Assembly: GCF_016757215.1 (NCBI RefSeq)
Contig: NZ_JAESIY010000010.1
Location: 1 to 64,000, forward strand
Direction: 5' to 3'
Source of the DNA: Fulvivirga sediminis
Lineage (GTDB): Bacteria; Bacteroidota; Bacteroidia; Cytophagales; Cyclobacteriaceae
Length of the DNA: 64,000 nt
Under the pieces are notes generated by a model. It was not told the DNA's origin and made no database searches. It saw nothing but the letters and a program-made list of their open reading frames with translations. Positions 17,380-26,821 of this stretch are shown here, one piece after another. The number at the start of each line of letters is the position of its first letter. The stretch's first letter is position 1. A program made the position numbers and the translations under genes.

Positions 17380-17961
17380 ATGTCAGTTGATGATTCAATA
17401 TCGATAAATATTCATATGGCGCAAAGTCAGAAAGAGACCATAGAAAAGGAGAGAGGAAGACTTCTCAGTTTTATTCGTGCCCGTGTGAATAATATGGAGG
17501 ATGCTGAAGATATTTTGCAGGATGTCCTATACCAGTTTGTTGATGGTTATGGAACTATTCGCTCTATAGAAAAGGCTACTTCTTGGTTGTTTAGAGTGGC
17601 CAGAAACAAAATTATAGATTCATATCGTAAGCGTAGTGTCAGGTCCGATAATGTGAAACTGGATCAAGTCGGTTATGATAGTGAAGAAGGTAATATCATG
17701 TTAAAGGATATTCTGCCTGATATAGGTGACACCCCTGAGGAAGTTCATTTCAGGGAGGTAATTTGGGAGGCAATTACGGCCGCGCTGGGAGAGCTCCCTG
17801 AAGAGCAGAGAGATATTTTTATTCTTCATGAATTTGAAGATCAGAGTTTTAAGGAGATCTCTTCCAGGTTAGGAATACCTGTGAATACACTTATTTCGAG
17901 GAAAAGGTATGCCATATTAGCACTAAGAAAGAAATTAGAGAATTTATATAAGGAGTTATAA
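17380..17961 (+). CDS. ECF-type RNA polymerase sigma factor
   Basis: Sigma-70 family factor of 193 aa with region 2 (about 20-90: ARVNNMEDAEDILQDVLYQF, TSWLFRVARNKIIDSYRKR) and region 4 (about 130-190: LPEEQRDIFILHEFEDQSFKEISSRLGIPVNTLISRKRYA) and no region 3, so an ECF sigma. A start at codon 13 (ATG 17416) is also possible. The next gene, 2 bases downstream, codes for a small membrane protein. That is where an anti-sigma factor is often found, but the neighbour has no recognised anti-sigma domain. Confidence 0.92.
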   Translation: MSVDDSISINIHMAQSQKETIEKERGRLLSFIRARVNNMEDAEDILQDVLYQFVDGYGTIRSIEKATSWLFRVARNKIIDSYRKRSVRSDNVKLDQVGYDSEEGNIMLKDILPDIGDTPEEVHFREVIWEAITAALGELPEEQRDIFILHEFEDQSFKEISSRLGIPVNTLISRKRYAILALRKKLENLYKEL

Positions 17962-17963
17962 TT

Positions 17964-18305
17964 ATGAGACTTGGAAAAGGAAAAAAGATAGCCTTAGGAA
18001 TAGTTGCAGTTTTAGCTTTTGGAGCACTATTTGGCTATATAGTAATGATCTTGTGGAACTGGCTGGTGCCTGAGTTATTTCATGGTCCAAGCGTTACTTA
18101 TGGGCAGGCAATAGGATTGCTGATTTTATCTAAATTACTTTTTGGAGGGTTTCACGGTAAGGGTGGACGCAAAGAGAGTTTTAAGGAAAAATTTAGGCAT
18201 ATGAGCCCAGAGCAGCGAGAAGGGTTAAAACGAAAATTTGCTCGAAAATGGAAATGTGATTTTCCCAAAAAAGAATCTTCAGATTTAAGCACTAGAGAAT
18301 CTTGA
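17964..18305 (+). CDS. small membrane protein coupled to sigma factor
   Basis: 113 aa with a hydrophobic segment at about 8-32 (IALGIVAVLAFGALFGYIVMILW), a second weaker one around 48-60 (AIGLLILSKLLFGGF) and a basic cytoplasmic-type tail containing MSPEQREGLKRKFARKW. The tail resembles the MSPEER stretch of small Bacteroidota membrane proteins found next to ECF sigma genes. No zinc-binding HxxxCxxC motif is present. It starts 2 bases after the sigma stop, so it is almost certainly co-translated. A role in holding or regulating the sigma factor is an inference from position only. Confidence 0.75.
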   Translation: MRLGKGKKIALGIVAVLAFGALFGYIVMILWNWLVPELFHGPSVTYGQAIGLLILSKLLFGGFHGKGGRKESFKEKFRHMSPEQREGLKRKFARKWKCDFPKKESSDLSTRES

Positions 18306-18355
18306 GAAGTTAAGTTTTTGTTAAGAATTAATATTTTATTATTAACGGAACTTAG

Positions 18356-18390
18356 GAAACTATTTAAATATCAAAAGTTTCTTTAGTTTC
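18356..18390. promoter_or_regulatory. candidate TetR operator and promoter
   Basis: GAAACTA (18356-18362) and TAGTTTC (18384-18390) form an inverted repeat around an AT-rich centre; another AGTTTC lies at 18376-18381. TAGTTTCG at 18384 is one base off the TAnnTTTG -7 box, so the repeat overlaps a likely promoter. The position just upstream of a TetR regulator suggests autoregulation. Confidence 0.4.
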
Positions 18391-18410
18391 GCCGCAAAAT
18401 ATGATTGCTT

Positions 18411-19037
18411 GTGGATACTAAAGAAAGGATTTTAAGAGAGGGAACCGCCTTATTTAAAAAATATGGGGTCAGGAGTGTTACTATGGATGACATAGCTAGG
18501 GAACTGTCTATTTCTAAAAAAACCATTTATCAGTTTTTTAAGGATAAGGATGAGGTAGTGACCTTGGCCATGAAGGATTTTATAGAGCAGGAAAAAGAAG
18601 AGTACGCAGCACTAATTGATGTGAAAAATGCTGTGGAAGAGCTGGCGCTCATTACCAAATGTATACTTGAAGATCTCGATGATATTAATCCCTCATTAAT
18701 ATTTGATTTACAAAAGTATCACCCCAAAGCTTGGGCTATCATAAAAGAATTTCAGAATAATTTTTTGAGAAAAGCTGTGGTGAGAAATATAGAAAATGGC
18801 ATAAAAGAAGGGATTTTTAGAGATGGTCTTGATCCTGAAGTTCTGGCGGTGCTACGGGTTCAGCAGATACATATGGCCTGCGATAATCAGCTATTTCCTC
18901 TAGATAAATTTTCTATTTATGATACGCACATGAAGTTATTTGACCACTATATCAATGGCATAGTAACCGAAAAAGGGAAAGAATATTATAATAATTTTTT
19001 AAGACAAATAGATATACCAACCACAAACCATTACTAA
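18411..19037 (+). CDS. TetR/AcrR family transcriptional regulator
   Basis: DNA-binding repressor of about 208 aa. The N-terminal helix-turn-helix is clear: KERILREGTALFKKYGVRSV, TMDDIARELSISKKTIYQFF, KDKDEVV. The C-terminal helical ligand domain is divergent, as usual. I chose GTG at 18411 (MDTKERI); a TTG two codons upstream is possible, and an in-frame TGA lies just before that. The stop is 2 bases before the outer-membrane efflux gene, so it probably controls the TolC-adaptor-RND operon it heads, with a pump substrate as inducer. Confidence 0.92.
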   Translation: MDTKERILREGTALFKKYGVRSVTMDDIARELSISKKTIYQFFKDKDEVVTLAMKDFIEQEKEEYAALIDVKNAVEELALITKCILEDLDDINPSLIFDLQKYHPKAWAIIKEFQNNFLRKAVVRNIENGIKEGIFRDGLDPEVLAVLRVQQIHMACDNQLFPLDKFSIYDTHMKLFDHYINGIVTEKGKEYYNNFLRQIDIPTTNHY

Positions 19038-19039
19038 TA

Positions 19040-20386
19040 ATGAGATTTAAATTAAGTTTTGTTCTTGGGTTTATGCTTTTAACGGTGCTGGCCAGGGCTC
19101 AGGAAGATACCCGGGTGGCTTTTTCGTTAAAGGAATGTATTGATTATGCTATGCTGCATAATCAGGATATTCTCAATAGTGCTATAGAAAAGGAAATAGC
19201 TGAGACCCAGGTAGGCGAAACCTTGAGTCAGGGGCTGCCACAGGTAAATATAAATGCTGGTGTTAATTACAATTTCGAACCACAAAAATCTTTACTTGAT
19301 GTTAGTACTTTTGACCCCACCATACCTGCAGGAAATGAGCAGGCGGTATCTTTTCAGCAGAAGTATGATGGAAATGCAGCTGTAAGCTTAAGTCAACTCA
19401 TTTTTGATGGATCCTTCTTTGTAGGGTTGCAAGCATCTAAAACATATAAAGAACTTTCTACTAAAGAGTATATCAAAACAGAAATAGACGTGGTAGAGGC
19501 TATCTCGAAGGCATATTATAATGTACTAGTTAGCGAAGAAAGACTGATACTTATAAGAACCAACTACAGCAGAGTAGATACTATGCTATACGAAACCAGC
19601 GTGATGCTAGACAATGGTTTTGCCGAAAGAATAGACGTGAGCAGGCTTAAGGTGCAGCATAATAATTTAAAAGTAGAGCTCGAAAACACAGAGAAGCTTT
19701 TGGATCTTAGCCGTGATATGCTGAAATTTCAAATGGGCATGCCTCTTGCTCATCCAATAGAGCTTACTGATGAACTTGAGGAGGTAGTGTTTGAAGATCC
19801 TTCTACAGATGGAGATTTTAATTATGCCAGTAGAATTGAGTATTCTCAGCTACAAACAAATGTAGCTTTAGCCAATTTAGACCTAAAAAATAATAAGATT
19901 AAATATTTACCTACCCTCTACGCTAACTTAAGCTATGGGTATAATACTCAAACAAGTGATCAAGATTTGTTATTTAAAAGGGAACGTTGGTTGAACTACG
20001 GCTTGGTAGGGGTGTCTTTAAGCATTCCGGTATTTGATGGATTCCTGAAGAGTAATAAAATTCAAAAAAATAAGCTGGAAATAAAACAGCTAAACAATTC
20101 ATTCGAACAACTTGAAAATTCTATCGACTTAGAGATAAAAGAGGCCAGTATTAATATGCAAACCTCTCTTAAGCAGATGCAGGCTCAGAAAGAGAATATG
20201 GAGCTAGCCGAAGAGATTTATGATGTAACCAGCATCAAATATAAGGAAGGTGTGGGATCTAACCTGGAAGTGGTGGAAGCCGAAGCAGATTATAAAGAAG
20301 CCCAAACCAATTATTACAATGCATTATTTAATGCCTTGGTAGCCAAAGTAGAGCTGGAAAAAGCTTATGGCCAACTACACAAATAA
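19040..20386 (+). CDS. TolC-family outer membrane efflux protein
   Basis: Outer-membrane channel of a tripartite pump, 448 aa. A signal peptide (to about ARAQ, residue 20) is followed by two OEP repeats. Typical features are FSLKECIDYAMLHNQDI, ETQVGETLSQGLPQVN, long amphipathic helices (RLKVQHNNLKVELENTEKLLD) and the repeat SIPVFDGFLKSNKIQ, then YKEGVGSNLEVVEAEADYKEAQTNYYNAL. It lies between the TetR regulator and the adaptor in one operon. The cargo is not identifiable from sequence. Confidence 0.94.
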   Translation: MRFKLSFVLGFMLLTVLARAQEDTRVAFSLKECIDYAMLHNQDILNSAIEKEIAETQVGETLSQGLPQVNINAGVNYNFEPQKSLLDVSTFDPTIPAGNEQAVSFQQKYDGNAAVSLSQLIFDGSFFVGLQASKTYKELSTKEYIKTEIDVVEAISKAYYNVLVSEERLILIRTNYSRVDTMLYETSVMLDNGFAERIDVSRLKVQHNNLKVELENTEKLLDLSRDMLKFQMGMPLAHPIELTDELEEVVFEDPSTDGDFNYASRIEYSQLQTNVALANLDLKNNKIKYLPTLYANLSYGYNTQTSDQDLLFKRERWLNYGLVGVSLSIPVFDGFLKSNKIQKNKLEIKQLNNSFEQLENSIDLEIKEASINMQTSLKQMQAQKENMELAEEIYDVTSIKYKEGVGSNLEVVEAEADYKEAQTNYYNALFNALVAKVELEKAYGQLHK

Positions 20387-20420
20387 GAGAGTCAAACTAT
20401 TTTTTGAAAACAAACCAGAC

Positions 20421-21587
20421 ATGAGAAATACAGCATTTTATTACCTAGCCATGATTACTTTGTTTTTTACAGCCTGTAGTAAAGAAGGGCTTGAGGCAAA
20501 GAAAGAAGAACTTCAGTCTTACAAGGATGAGGTGCGTGAGCTTAATTCAAAGATCAAAGAACTGGAGACCGAAATAGCCGCTCTAGATTCAACTTCTGTT
20601 AATGATGAAGGAAAAGCAGTATTAGTAAATACCAGAGTAGTAAAAACTACAGACTTTAAGCATAAAATAGAAGCAAGAGGCTCTGTGGAGTCTCGTAGAA
20701 ATGTGATGCTTACCTCAGAAACAGCCGGAACCATAGAAAGTGTAAAAGTAAGAGAAGGGCAACAGGTACGTGCTGGTCAAACATTGATTGTACTTGATGC
20801 AGATATTTTGAGAAATAACATAGCTGAGCTTAAAACTTCTCTGGAGCTGGCAAAAGTAGTTTATGAAAGACAATCCAACCTTTGGGATAAAAAAATAGGC
20901 ACTGAAATTCAATATTTGGAAGCTAAAAATAATAAAGAAGCCGTGGAGAGAAGATTAGCCACTGCGTATTCTCAGCTAGATCAGGCGGTGGTTAAAGCAC
21001 CCTTCGCCGGTGTTATTGATGAGCTGCCAGCCAGAGAAGGTGAAATGGCTCAGCCCGGTGTGAATTTGGTGAGGGTAGTGAGCCCTGAAATGATGTACAT
21101 AGATGCTGATGTTTCTGAAAGGTATATTTCTGATTTTAAGGTAGGGGATGAAGTAGAACTTTATTTTCCGGTTCAGGAGAAAAAGGTTAGCTCAAAAATA
21201 TCTGCTGTAAGTGAGGTGATTAAGAGTGATAATAGAACATTCTCTATTGAAGTGAAACTTCCTAAACTAGATTTTTCAGTAAAGCCCAATCAGGTAGTTA
21301 TTCTTCAGTTAACAGACTATGAGGTAGACTCTGCCTTAGTAGTGCCTACAGAAATTATCTTGTCGGATGGTGATAATAACTTTCTTTATATAGCTGAGAA
21401 TAAGGGTGATAAAACAGTAGCAAAAAAGACTGAAGTGAAGGTGGGAGAGAGTTATGATGGTGTAACTGAAGTAAAAGAAGGTCTAAGGCAAAATGATATT
21501 ATAGTTATAGAAGGTTACCGAAGCTTAAGCGATGGTGTGGCCGTGAAATCTGCCGATAAATCAACTAAAACAGCTCAATTAAATTAA
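20421..21587 (+). CDS. RND efflux periplasmic adaptor (lipoprotein)
   Basis: Membrane fusion protein bridging the RND pump and TolC, about 388 aa. I place the start at ATG 20421 because it gives a clean lipoprotein signal (MRNTAFYYLAMITLFFTAC); the longer frame from 20367 adds 18 residues overlapping tolC and spoils the signal. A coiled coil (about 25-55) precedes the barrel-sandwich (biotinyl-lipoyl-like) halves (IESVKVREGQQVRAGQTLIVLD and AVVKAPFAGVIDELPAREGE), then beta-barrel and membrane-proximal domains. Confidence 0.93.
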   Translation: MRNTAFYYLAMITLFFTACSKEGLEAKKEELQSYKDEVRELNSKIKELETEIAALDSTSVNDEGKAVLVNTRVVKTTDFKHKIEARGSVESRRNVMLTSETAGTIESVKVREGQQVRAGQTLIVLDADILRNNIAELKTSLELAKVVYERQSNLWDKKIGTEIQYLEAKNNKEAVERRLATAYSQLDQAVVKAPFAGVIDELPAREGEMAQPGVNLVRVVSPEMMYIDADVSERYISDFKVGDEVELYFPVQEKKVSSKISAVSEVIKSDNRTFSIEVKLPKLDFSVKPNQVVILQLTDYEVDSALVVPTEIILSDGDNNFLYIAENKGDKTVAKKTEVKVGESYDGVTEVKEGLRQNDIIVIEGYRSLSDGVAVKSADKSTKTAQLN

Positions 21588-21598
21588 AGCTTGCTGGT

Positions 21599-24500
21599 AT
21601 GTCAGACATCAATACAAATAAAAATAACCAACCATTAAGCGGCGAGTCAAACTCAGAAAAGGAGTTTGGCCTTACCAAGCTTTCTCTTAATAATAGAAAT
21701 ACCGTTTTCTTCCTACTTTTTCTGGTAGTGATTATGGGTATTTCTGCTTATATAAATCTGCCTAAAGATAGTTATCCGGAGGTGGAGCAGCCAATGGTTT
21801 ATGTGGGTACTACTTACCTGGGTAACTCGCCGGTAGATATAGAAAATCTTATTACCAGGCCTCTGGAGAAAGAAATTAATGATATTTCGGAGGTCGATAA
21901 TATAAAATCTACGTCTGTTCAGGACTATTCTACTATTATAGTAGAGTTTCAGTCAGATATGGATATAGCAGATGCTCTTCAAAAAGTAAAAGATGCTGTA
22001 GATAAGGCTAAACAGGAACTTCCTAATGACTTGGATAAAGATCCTAACGTATTTGAAATGGATTTTTCTGAAATGCCCATCATGAACATTAACCTTTCAG
22101 GAAATTTCCGTGTAGAGAAGTTAGAGGATATTGCTGAGGATCTTGAGGACGAGCTGGAAAAAATCAGTGAGGTATCATCAGTAGAAGTGAGAGGAGTAGA
22201 CGATAAAGAGGTCAAAATAATGGCTAATCCTTACCTTATGGATGCACGTAAGGTGAGTTTTTCAGATATTACCCAAGCAGTGCAAGCAGAGAACGTTACT
22301 TTTTCTGCAGGTAACATAAAAGAAGGAGATATAAGAAGGACGATTAGGGTAGTTGGAGAATATAAAGACCCTAAAGACATGCTGGATATTGTGGTGAAGC
22401 ATGAAAATGGTAATATCGTATACCTAGGAGATGTAGCCAAGATTGAGTTTGATTATGTAGACCCGCAAAGTTATGCCAGGCTGGCCCTGAAACCAGTGGT
22501 GTCAGTAGATGTGATCAAAGGAAGTGGTGAAAACCTGTTAATAGCCACAGACAAGATCAATAAGGTGTTGGATGACATGAGGCCTCAGTTTCCGGAAGGC
22601 TTAGAGGTGACGATTACGAATGATCAAAGTCAGATGACCAGAGACTTGGTAAATAGCCTTGAAAATAACATTATTTCAGGGGTTATACTGGTAGTGCTGG
22701 TGTTGTTATTCTTTTTAGGTACCAGAAATGCCCTTTTTGTAGGGGTGGCTATTCCGGTGTCTATGTTTATCACTTTTCTTATTATGAGTGCGCTGGGCAT
22801 TACCATTAATATGATGGTGCTTTTTTCGCTCATATTGGCACTGGGTATGCTGGTAGATAATGGTATAGTTATCGTGGAAAATGTGTACAGGCTAATGGAA
22901 GAAGGCCTTTCTCCATGGGAAGCTACTAAACTCGGAGTAAGTGAGGTTGCTTGGCCTATTATTACATCTACAGCTACTACCTTGGCGGCCTTTTTGCCTT
23001 TGGCAATGTGGCCAGGACTTATGGGGCAGTTTATGAAGTACCTTCCAATAGGGGTTATGATCACGCTTACTTCTTCGCTTTTTGTGGCATTGGTTATTAA
23101 TCCTGTATTAATATCTGTGTTTATGAAGATAGAAGATGGTAAAAAGCAGGATCACACCAAAGTACTTAGAAACACAGGCATATTTGTGCTGCTCGGAACC
23201 TTGTTTTTAATATTTGGCGTGGCTTGGTTAGGAAATTTACTGGTATTCATGGGCTTGCTTATTTTACTTAATGTATATGTGCTTATGCCTGCGAGTCGTA
23301 GGTTTCAATCAGGTTTTTTGCCTTGGTTAGAAAATGTTTACTCAGACGTATTGGCTTTTGCTCTTAAAGGGTACAGGCCCTGGTTATTTTTCTGGGGTAC
23401 TATTTTCTTGCTGTTTTTATCTGTAGCGCTCAATGTGGTAAGCCCTCCCAAGGTGCTTTTCTTCCCTGAAAATTTACCTAAGTATGTAAATGTATTCATA
23501 GAGTTCCCTATAGGTACTGATATTGAGAAGACTAACAACTTTTCTAAGCATATAGAAGAGAAAGTTATAAACGTGGTAGAGCCTTACGGAGATGTGGTAG
23601 AATCAGTAATTGCCAAAGTGGGGCAAGACACAGGAGATCCTAACGATCCTTCATCTTTTGGATCTACTGATACACCTAATAAGTCTCGTATTACAGTGAA
23701 CTTTGTGGAGTTTAAAGATAGGGACGGAGTAGATACAAGGGTGATTATGGATAGTATCAGGCAAGCAGTAGAGGGGTATGCTGGGGTTTCTATTTCAGTA
23801 GATAAAGATGCAGCGGGCCCTCCGGTAGGTAAGCCTATTAATATAGAAGTATCAGGAGATGATATAGGTACTCTGATTGCTATTACAGATAGAATGAAAA
23901 ATTTCATTAATGAATCAGGAATTAAAGGTATCGAAAACCTGCAAACGGACCTTGAAACAGGTAAGCCTGAGCTATTGGTGAATATTGATCGAGACAATGC
24001 TCGCCGTTTCGGTTTATCTACCAGAACCATTGCTAATGAAATAAGAACAGCCCTTTTTGGTATGGAGATCAGTAAGTTTAAGCAAGGGGAAGATGATTAT
24101 GAGATACAGTTGAGGCTGCAAGATGAGTATAGGTATGATTTGGAGGCCATAAAGAACAGGGAAGTTACTTTCAGAAATGAGAAAGGTCAGCTAGTACAAA
24201 TTCCTATTAGTTCCGTGGCCGAAATGAAGTTAAGTTCTACTTATGGTTCAGTAAAAAGGAAAGATCTCGAAAGAGTAGTTACCCTTTATTCTAATGTATT
24301 GCAAGGCTATAATGCTACCGCTATAAATGCTGAAATTAAAGACTTGTTACAAGACTTTGAAATGCCAATGGGCTATGATTTTAAATTTGGAGGGGAGCAG
24401 GAAAAGCAGGCAGAAGAAATGGAGTTCCTAACTCAGGCATTATGGCTGGCGGTGTTCATAATATTCTTAATTATAGTAGCCCAGTTTAATAAAATTACTA

Positions 24501-25018
24501 CTCCGGTTATTATCATGTCTTCTGTAGTGCTAAGTACAGTAGGGGTGTTTTTAGGGCTGTTTGTATTTAGGATGGACTTTGTAGTGATAATGACCATGAT
24601 CGGAATTATATCACTTGCTGGTGTGGTAGTAAATAATGCCATTGTGCTCATAGACTTTATTGAACTTATTAGAGCAAGAAAGCAAGCCGTGCTTGGAGTA
24701 GATAAGCTATCTTTTGAAGATATTAATGCAGCTATAGCTGAAGCAGGTAGAACTAGGCTTCGTCCCGTACTTCTAACCGCTATCACTACTATTCTGGGGC
24801 TTATACCTCTTGCGTTAGGTATCAATTTTGACTTTGTCAGATTCTTCAATGATTATAACCCTGATTTCTATATGGGAGGGGATAATGTGATCTTCTGGGG
24901 GCCAATGTCATGGACCATCATCTTTGGACTTACTTTTGCCACCTTCCTCACCTTGGTTATTGTGCCTATTATGTATCAGTTCTTTGCTAAGATAAATAGG
25001 AAGTTCGGGGTAAGTTAA
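21599..25018 (+). CDS. RND efflux permease (AcrB/HAE-like)
   Basis: Inner-membrane proton-driven efflux pump of 1139 aa. The first transmembrane helix (about 30-50) is followed by the large periplasmic loop, TM2-6 with LGMLVDNGIVIVENVYRLMEE carrying the conserved proton-relay Asp, a second periplasmic loop, and TM8-12 with ISLAGVVVNNAIVLIDFIE and AGRTRLRPVLLTAITTILGLIPLALG. It follows the adaptor by 11 bases, and a strong terminator ends the operon. It is somewhat longer than AcrB (about 1050 aa), with extra segments near the middle and near residue 1080. Drug versus other substrate specificity is unknown. Confidence 0.95.
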   Translation: MSDINTNKNNQPLSGESNSEKEFGLTKLSLNNRNTVFFLLFLVVIMGISAYINLPKDSYPEVEQPMVYVGTTYLGNSPVDIENLITRPLEKEINDISEVDNIKSTSVQDYSTIIVEFQSDMDIADALQKVKDAVDKAKQELPNDLDKDPNVFEMDFSEMPIMNINLSGNFRVEKLEDIAEDLEDELEKISEVSSVEVRGVDDKEVKIMANPYLMDARKVSFSDITQAVQAENVTFSAGNIKEGDIRRTIRVVGEYKDPKDMLDIVVKHENGNIVYLGDVAKIEFDYVDPQSYARLALKPVVSVDVIKGSGENLLIATDKINKVLDDMRPQFPEGLEVTITNDQSQMTRDLVNSLENNIISGVILVVLVLLFFLGTRNALFVGVAIPVSMFITFLIMSALGITINMMVLFSLILALGMLVDNGIVIVENVYRLMEEGLSPWEATKLGVSEVAWPIITSTATTLAAFLPLAMWPGLMGQFMKYLPIGVMITLTSSLFVALVINPVLISVFMKIEDGKKQDHTKVLRNTGIFVLLGTLFLIFGVAWLGNLLVFMGLLILLNVYVLMPASRRFQSGFLPWLENVYSDVLAFALKGYRPWLFFWGTIFLLFLSVALNVVSPPKVLFFPENLPKYVNVFIEFPIGTDIEKTNNFSKHIEEKVINVVEPYGDVVESVIAKVGQDTGDPNDPSSFGSTDTPNKSRITVNFVEFKDRDGVDTRVIMDSIRQAVEGYAGVSISVDKDAAGPPVGKPINIEVSGDDIGTLIAITDRMKNFINESGIKGIENLQTDLETGKPELLVNIDRDNARRFGLSTRTIANEIRTALFGMEISKFKQGEDDYEIQLRLQDEYRYDLEAIKNREVTFRNEKGQLVQIPISSVAEMKLSSTYGSVKRKDLERVVTLYSNVLQGYNATAINAEIKDLLQDFEMPMGYDFKFGGEQEKQAEEMEFLTQALWLAVFIIFLIIVAQFNKITTPVIIMSSVVLSTVGVFLGLFVFRMDFVVIMTMIGIISLAGVVVNNAIVLIDFIELIRARKQAVLGVDKLSFEDINAAIAEAGRTRLRPVLLTAITTILGLIPLALGINFDFVRFFNDYNPDFYMGGDNVIFWGPMSWTIIFGLTFATFLTLVIVPIMYQFFAKINRKFGVS

Positions 25019-25031
25019 AAACCTCAGTAAG

Positions 25032-25070
25032 GGCCGCTAATGATAACTTTTCATTAGCGGCCTTTTCTTT
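25032..25070 (+). terminator. terminator of RND operon
   Basis: A 12-bp stem (25032-25043 with 25051-25062) with a 7-nt loop is followed by TTTTCTTTT, 13 bases after the permease stop. It closes the TetR-TolC-adaptor-RND unit. Confidence 0.85.
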
Positions 25071-25114
25071 TACAGTTTTTGAAGGCCTAACTTTAAGCCA
25101 TATTTAAATTAATA

Positions 25115-26362
25115 ATGCAGAAGCTAATGGTTATAGCGATGGTGATGGCAGTGTTGCTGCTCATGGATTATTATGTCTATCAAGGTATTTTGTTTGTGAT
25201 GCAGAATAGCTCAGATCAGGCAAAAAAAATAGTTCGTTATTTATATTGGGGGCTTACAGTGGTTTCCTTTTTGGTGATATTGATTTATAATTTAGGAGAC
25301 CCTGAATGGTTTAAAGGTTCTTCCAGAAGCTTGATTTTTACAGGTCTTTTTATTAATTATTTTTCAAAGTTCTTTGCTATACTTTTTCTATTTACTGATG
25401 ATCTTATCAGAGGTGTAAAGTGGCTGGTTGATTATTTTAAATCTCCCGAACCGTCAGGTAAAGGTGAGCCTATTACAAGAACGGAGTTTTTAACTAAAAC
25501 AGCCTTGCTGGCCGGTACAGTGCCCTTGGTAGCCATGAGTTATGGTATAATTTCAGGAGCGCATGATTATCGTTTCAGAAGAAAGACTATTTATCTGCCT
25601 AACTTACCCAAGGCTTTTGATGGCATCACTATAGGTCAGGTTTCTGATATTCATTCAGGTAGTTTTTTCAATAAAACAGCTGTAAAAGGCGGAGTAGAAA
25701 TGCTACTCAGAGAAAAACCGGATATTATATTTTTCACAGGTGATCTGGTGAATAATGAGACCAAGGAAGTAAGGGATTATATCAATATTTTTGATAAGCT
25801 ACATGCTCCATTAGGGGTTTATTCTACTACGGGTAACCATGATTATGGAGACTATGCTACATGGTCATCAGCAGAGGCTAAGAAAAAGAATTTTCAGGAT
25901 TTGATAGCAGCTCATAAGCAAATGGGCTATGATCTACTCATGAATGAGAACCGCTTTATAAAAGTAGATAATGAACAAATAGCCATTTTGGGTAATGAAA
26001 ACTGGGGAGCTGGTCGTTTTTCTAAATATGGAGATTTGGATAAGGCATACGCAGGTAGTGAAGAGGCTCCTGTAAAACTGTTGTTATCTCATGATCCTAG
26101 CCATTGGGATGCGCAAGTAAGGCCACAGCACCCAGATATTGATCTGATGTTTGCAGGGCATACCCATGGTTTTCAGTTTGGCGTAGAGCTGGGAGATTTT
26201 CAATGGAGCCCCGCACAGTATGCTTATAAGCAGTGGGCAGGATTATATCAGCAGGGAGAGCAGTATTTATATGTAAACCGAGGCTTCGGCTATATTGGCT
26301 ATCCCGGGAGGGTTGGAATGCCTCCCGAGTTAACCATTATTACTTTAAAGAGAAAAGCTTAA
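25115..26362 (+). CDS. membrane-anchored metallophosphoesterase (YkuE-like)
   Basis: 415 aa. The N-terminal 145 residues hold about four transmembrane segments (1-25, 45-65, 75-95 and 130-148), followed by a calcineurin-like phosphoesterase domain. All metal-binding motifs are present: GQVSDIHSGS, FFTGDLVNN, TTGNHDYGD, LLSHDPSHWD and FAGHTHGFQFG. Relatives of this layout hydrolyse phosphodiesters such as UDP-diacylglucosamine or other lipid-linked substrates; the real substrate here is unknown. The stop directly abuts the stop of the convergent gene, with no intervening base. Confidence 0.9.
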   Translation: MQKLMVIAMVMAVLLLMDYYVYQGILFVMQNSSDQAKKIVRYLYWGLTVVSFLVILIYNLGDPEWFKGSSRSLIFTGLFINYFSKFFAILFLFTDDLIRGVKWLVDYFKSPEPSGKGEPITRTEFLTKTALLAGTVPLVAMSYGIISGAHDYRFRRKTIYLPNLPKAFDGITIGQVSDIHSGSFFNKTAVKGGVEMLLREKPDIIFFTGDLVNNETKEVRDYINIFDKLHAPLGVYSTTGNHDYGDYATWSSAEAKKKNFQDLIAAHKQMGYDLLMNENRFIKVDNEQIAILGNENWGAGRFSKYGDLDKAYAGSEEAPVKLLLSHDPSHWDAQVRPQHPDIDLMFAGHTHGFQFGVELGDFQWSPAQYAYKQWAGLYQQGEQYLYVNRGFGYIGYPGRVGMPPELTIITLKRKA

Positions 26363-26818
26363 TCATTCCATTACTTTTTCCCAATCATCAGAAGAGGAAA
26401 TAGTAATAGATCCATTCTTTTTAACCAATATAAAATCAAGCATTACAGGAGTTCTGCATCCTTGAAACTGGGTGGCTCCTGTACTTTTCATCAGCACAGG
26501 GTATGAAAGCCCGTATTCTCTTTCAAATTTTACTATTTCGTTATTTTCATTGAGTAGAAACCCCCATTCCATATCAATGGCGCCTTTTTTACAAGAAGTA
26601 GGAGCAAAGCCGAAAATGTCATAGTTGTACACTCCGGAGCCATCTTCATTAATCTGTAAATAGCCACTTTTTCTACCGGCATACTTGCCATAAAATTCCT
26701 GCGGTACTTCAAAGGTGGTTTTTACAGCAGTGCCATTGTACTCTATCTCTCTGATTTTTTCATTAGAATTAGAGAAAATGGCGGTAAGGCTGATAAATAG
26801 AAATATAAGTGTTTTCAT
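26363..26818 (-). CDS. secreted hypothetical protein, 151 aa
   Basis: No family recognised. A signal peptide (MKTLIFLFISLTAIFSNSN) is followed by a beta-rich domain with motifs GKYAGRKSGYLQINEDGSGVY, DIFGFAPTSCKKG and GATQFQGCRTPVMLDF. Two Cys could form a disulphide in the periplasm. The LQINEDGSGVY stretch resembles lipocalin-like or copper-resistance-type strands, but this is only an impression. It starts 3 bases after the DUF3127 gene stop on the same strand, so the two are probably co-transcribed. Confidence 0.75.
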   Translation of the reverse strand: MKTLIFLFISLTAIFSNSNEKIREIEYNGTAVKTTFEVPQEFYGKYAGRKSGYLQINEDGSGVYNYDIFGFAPTSCKKGAIDMEWGFLLNENNEIVKFEREYGLSYPVLMKSTGATQFQGCRTPVMLDFILVKKNGSITISSSDDWEKVME

Positions 26819-26821
26819 TTC

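Noticed and set aside
23584-24030. 148-aa minus-strand frame in the RND pump gene
   Set aside because: Shadow of a strongly conserved gene; no start context or family match.
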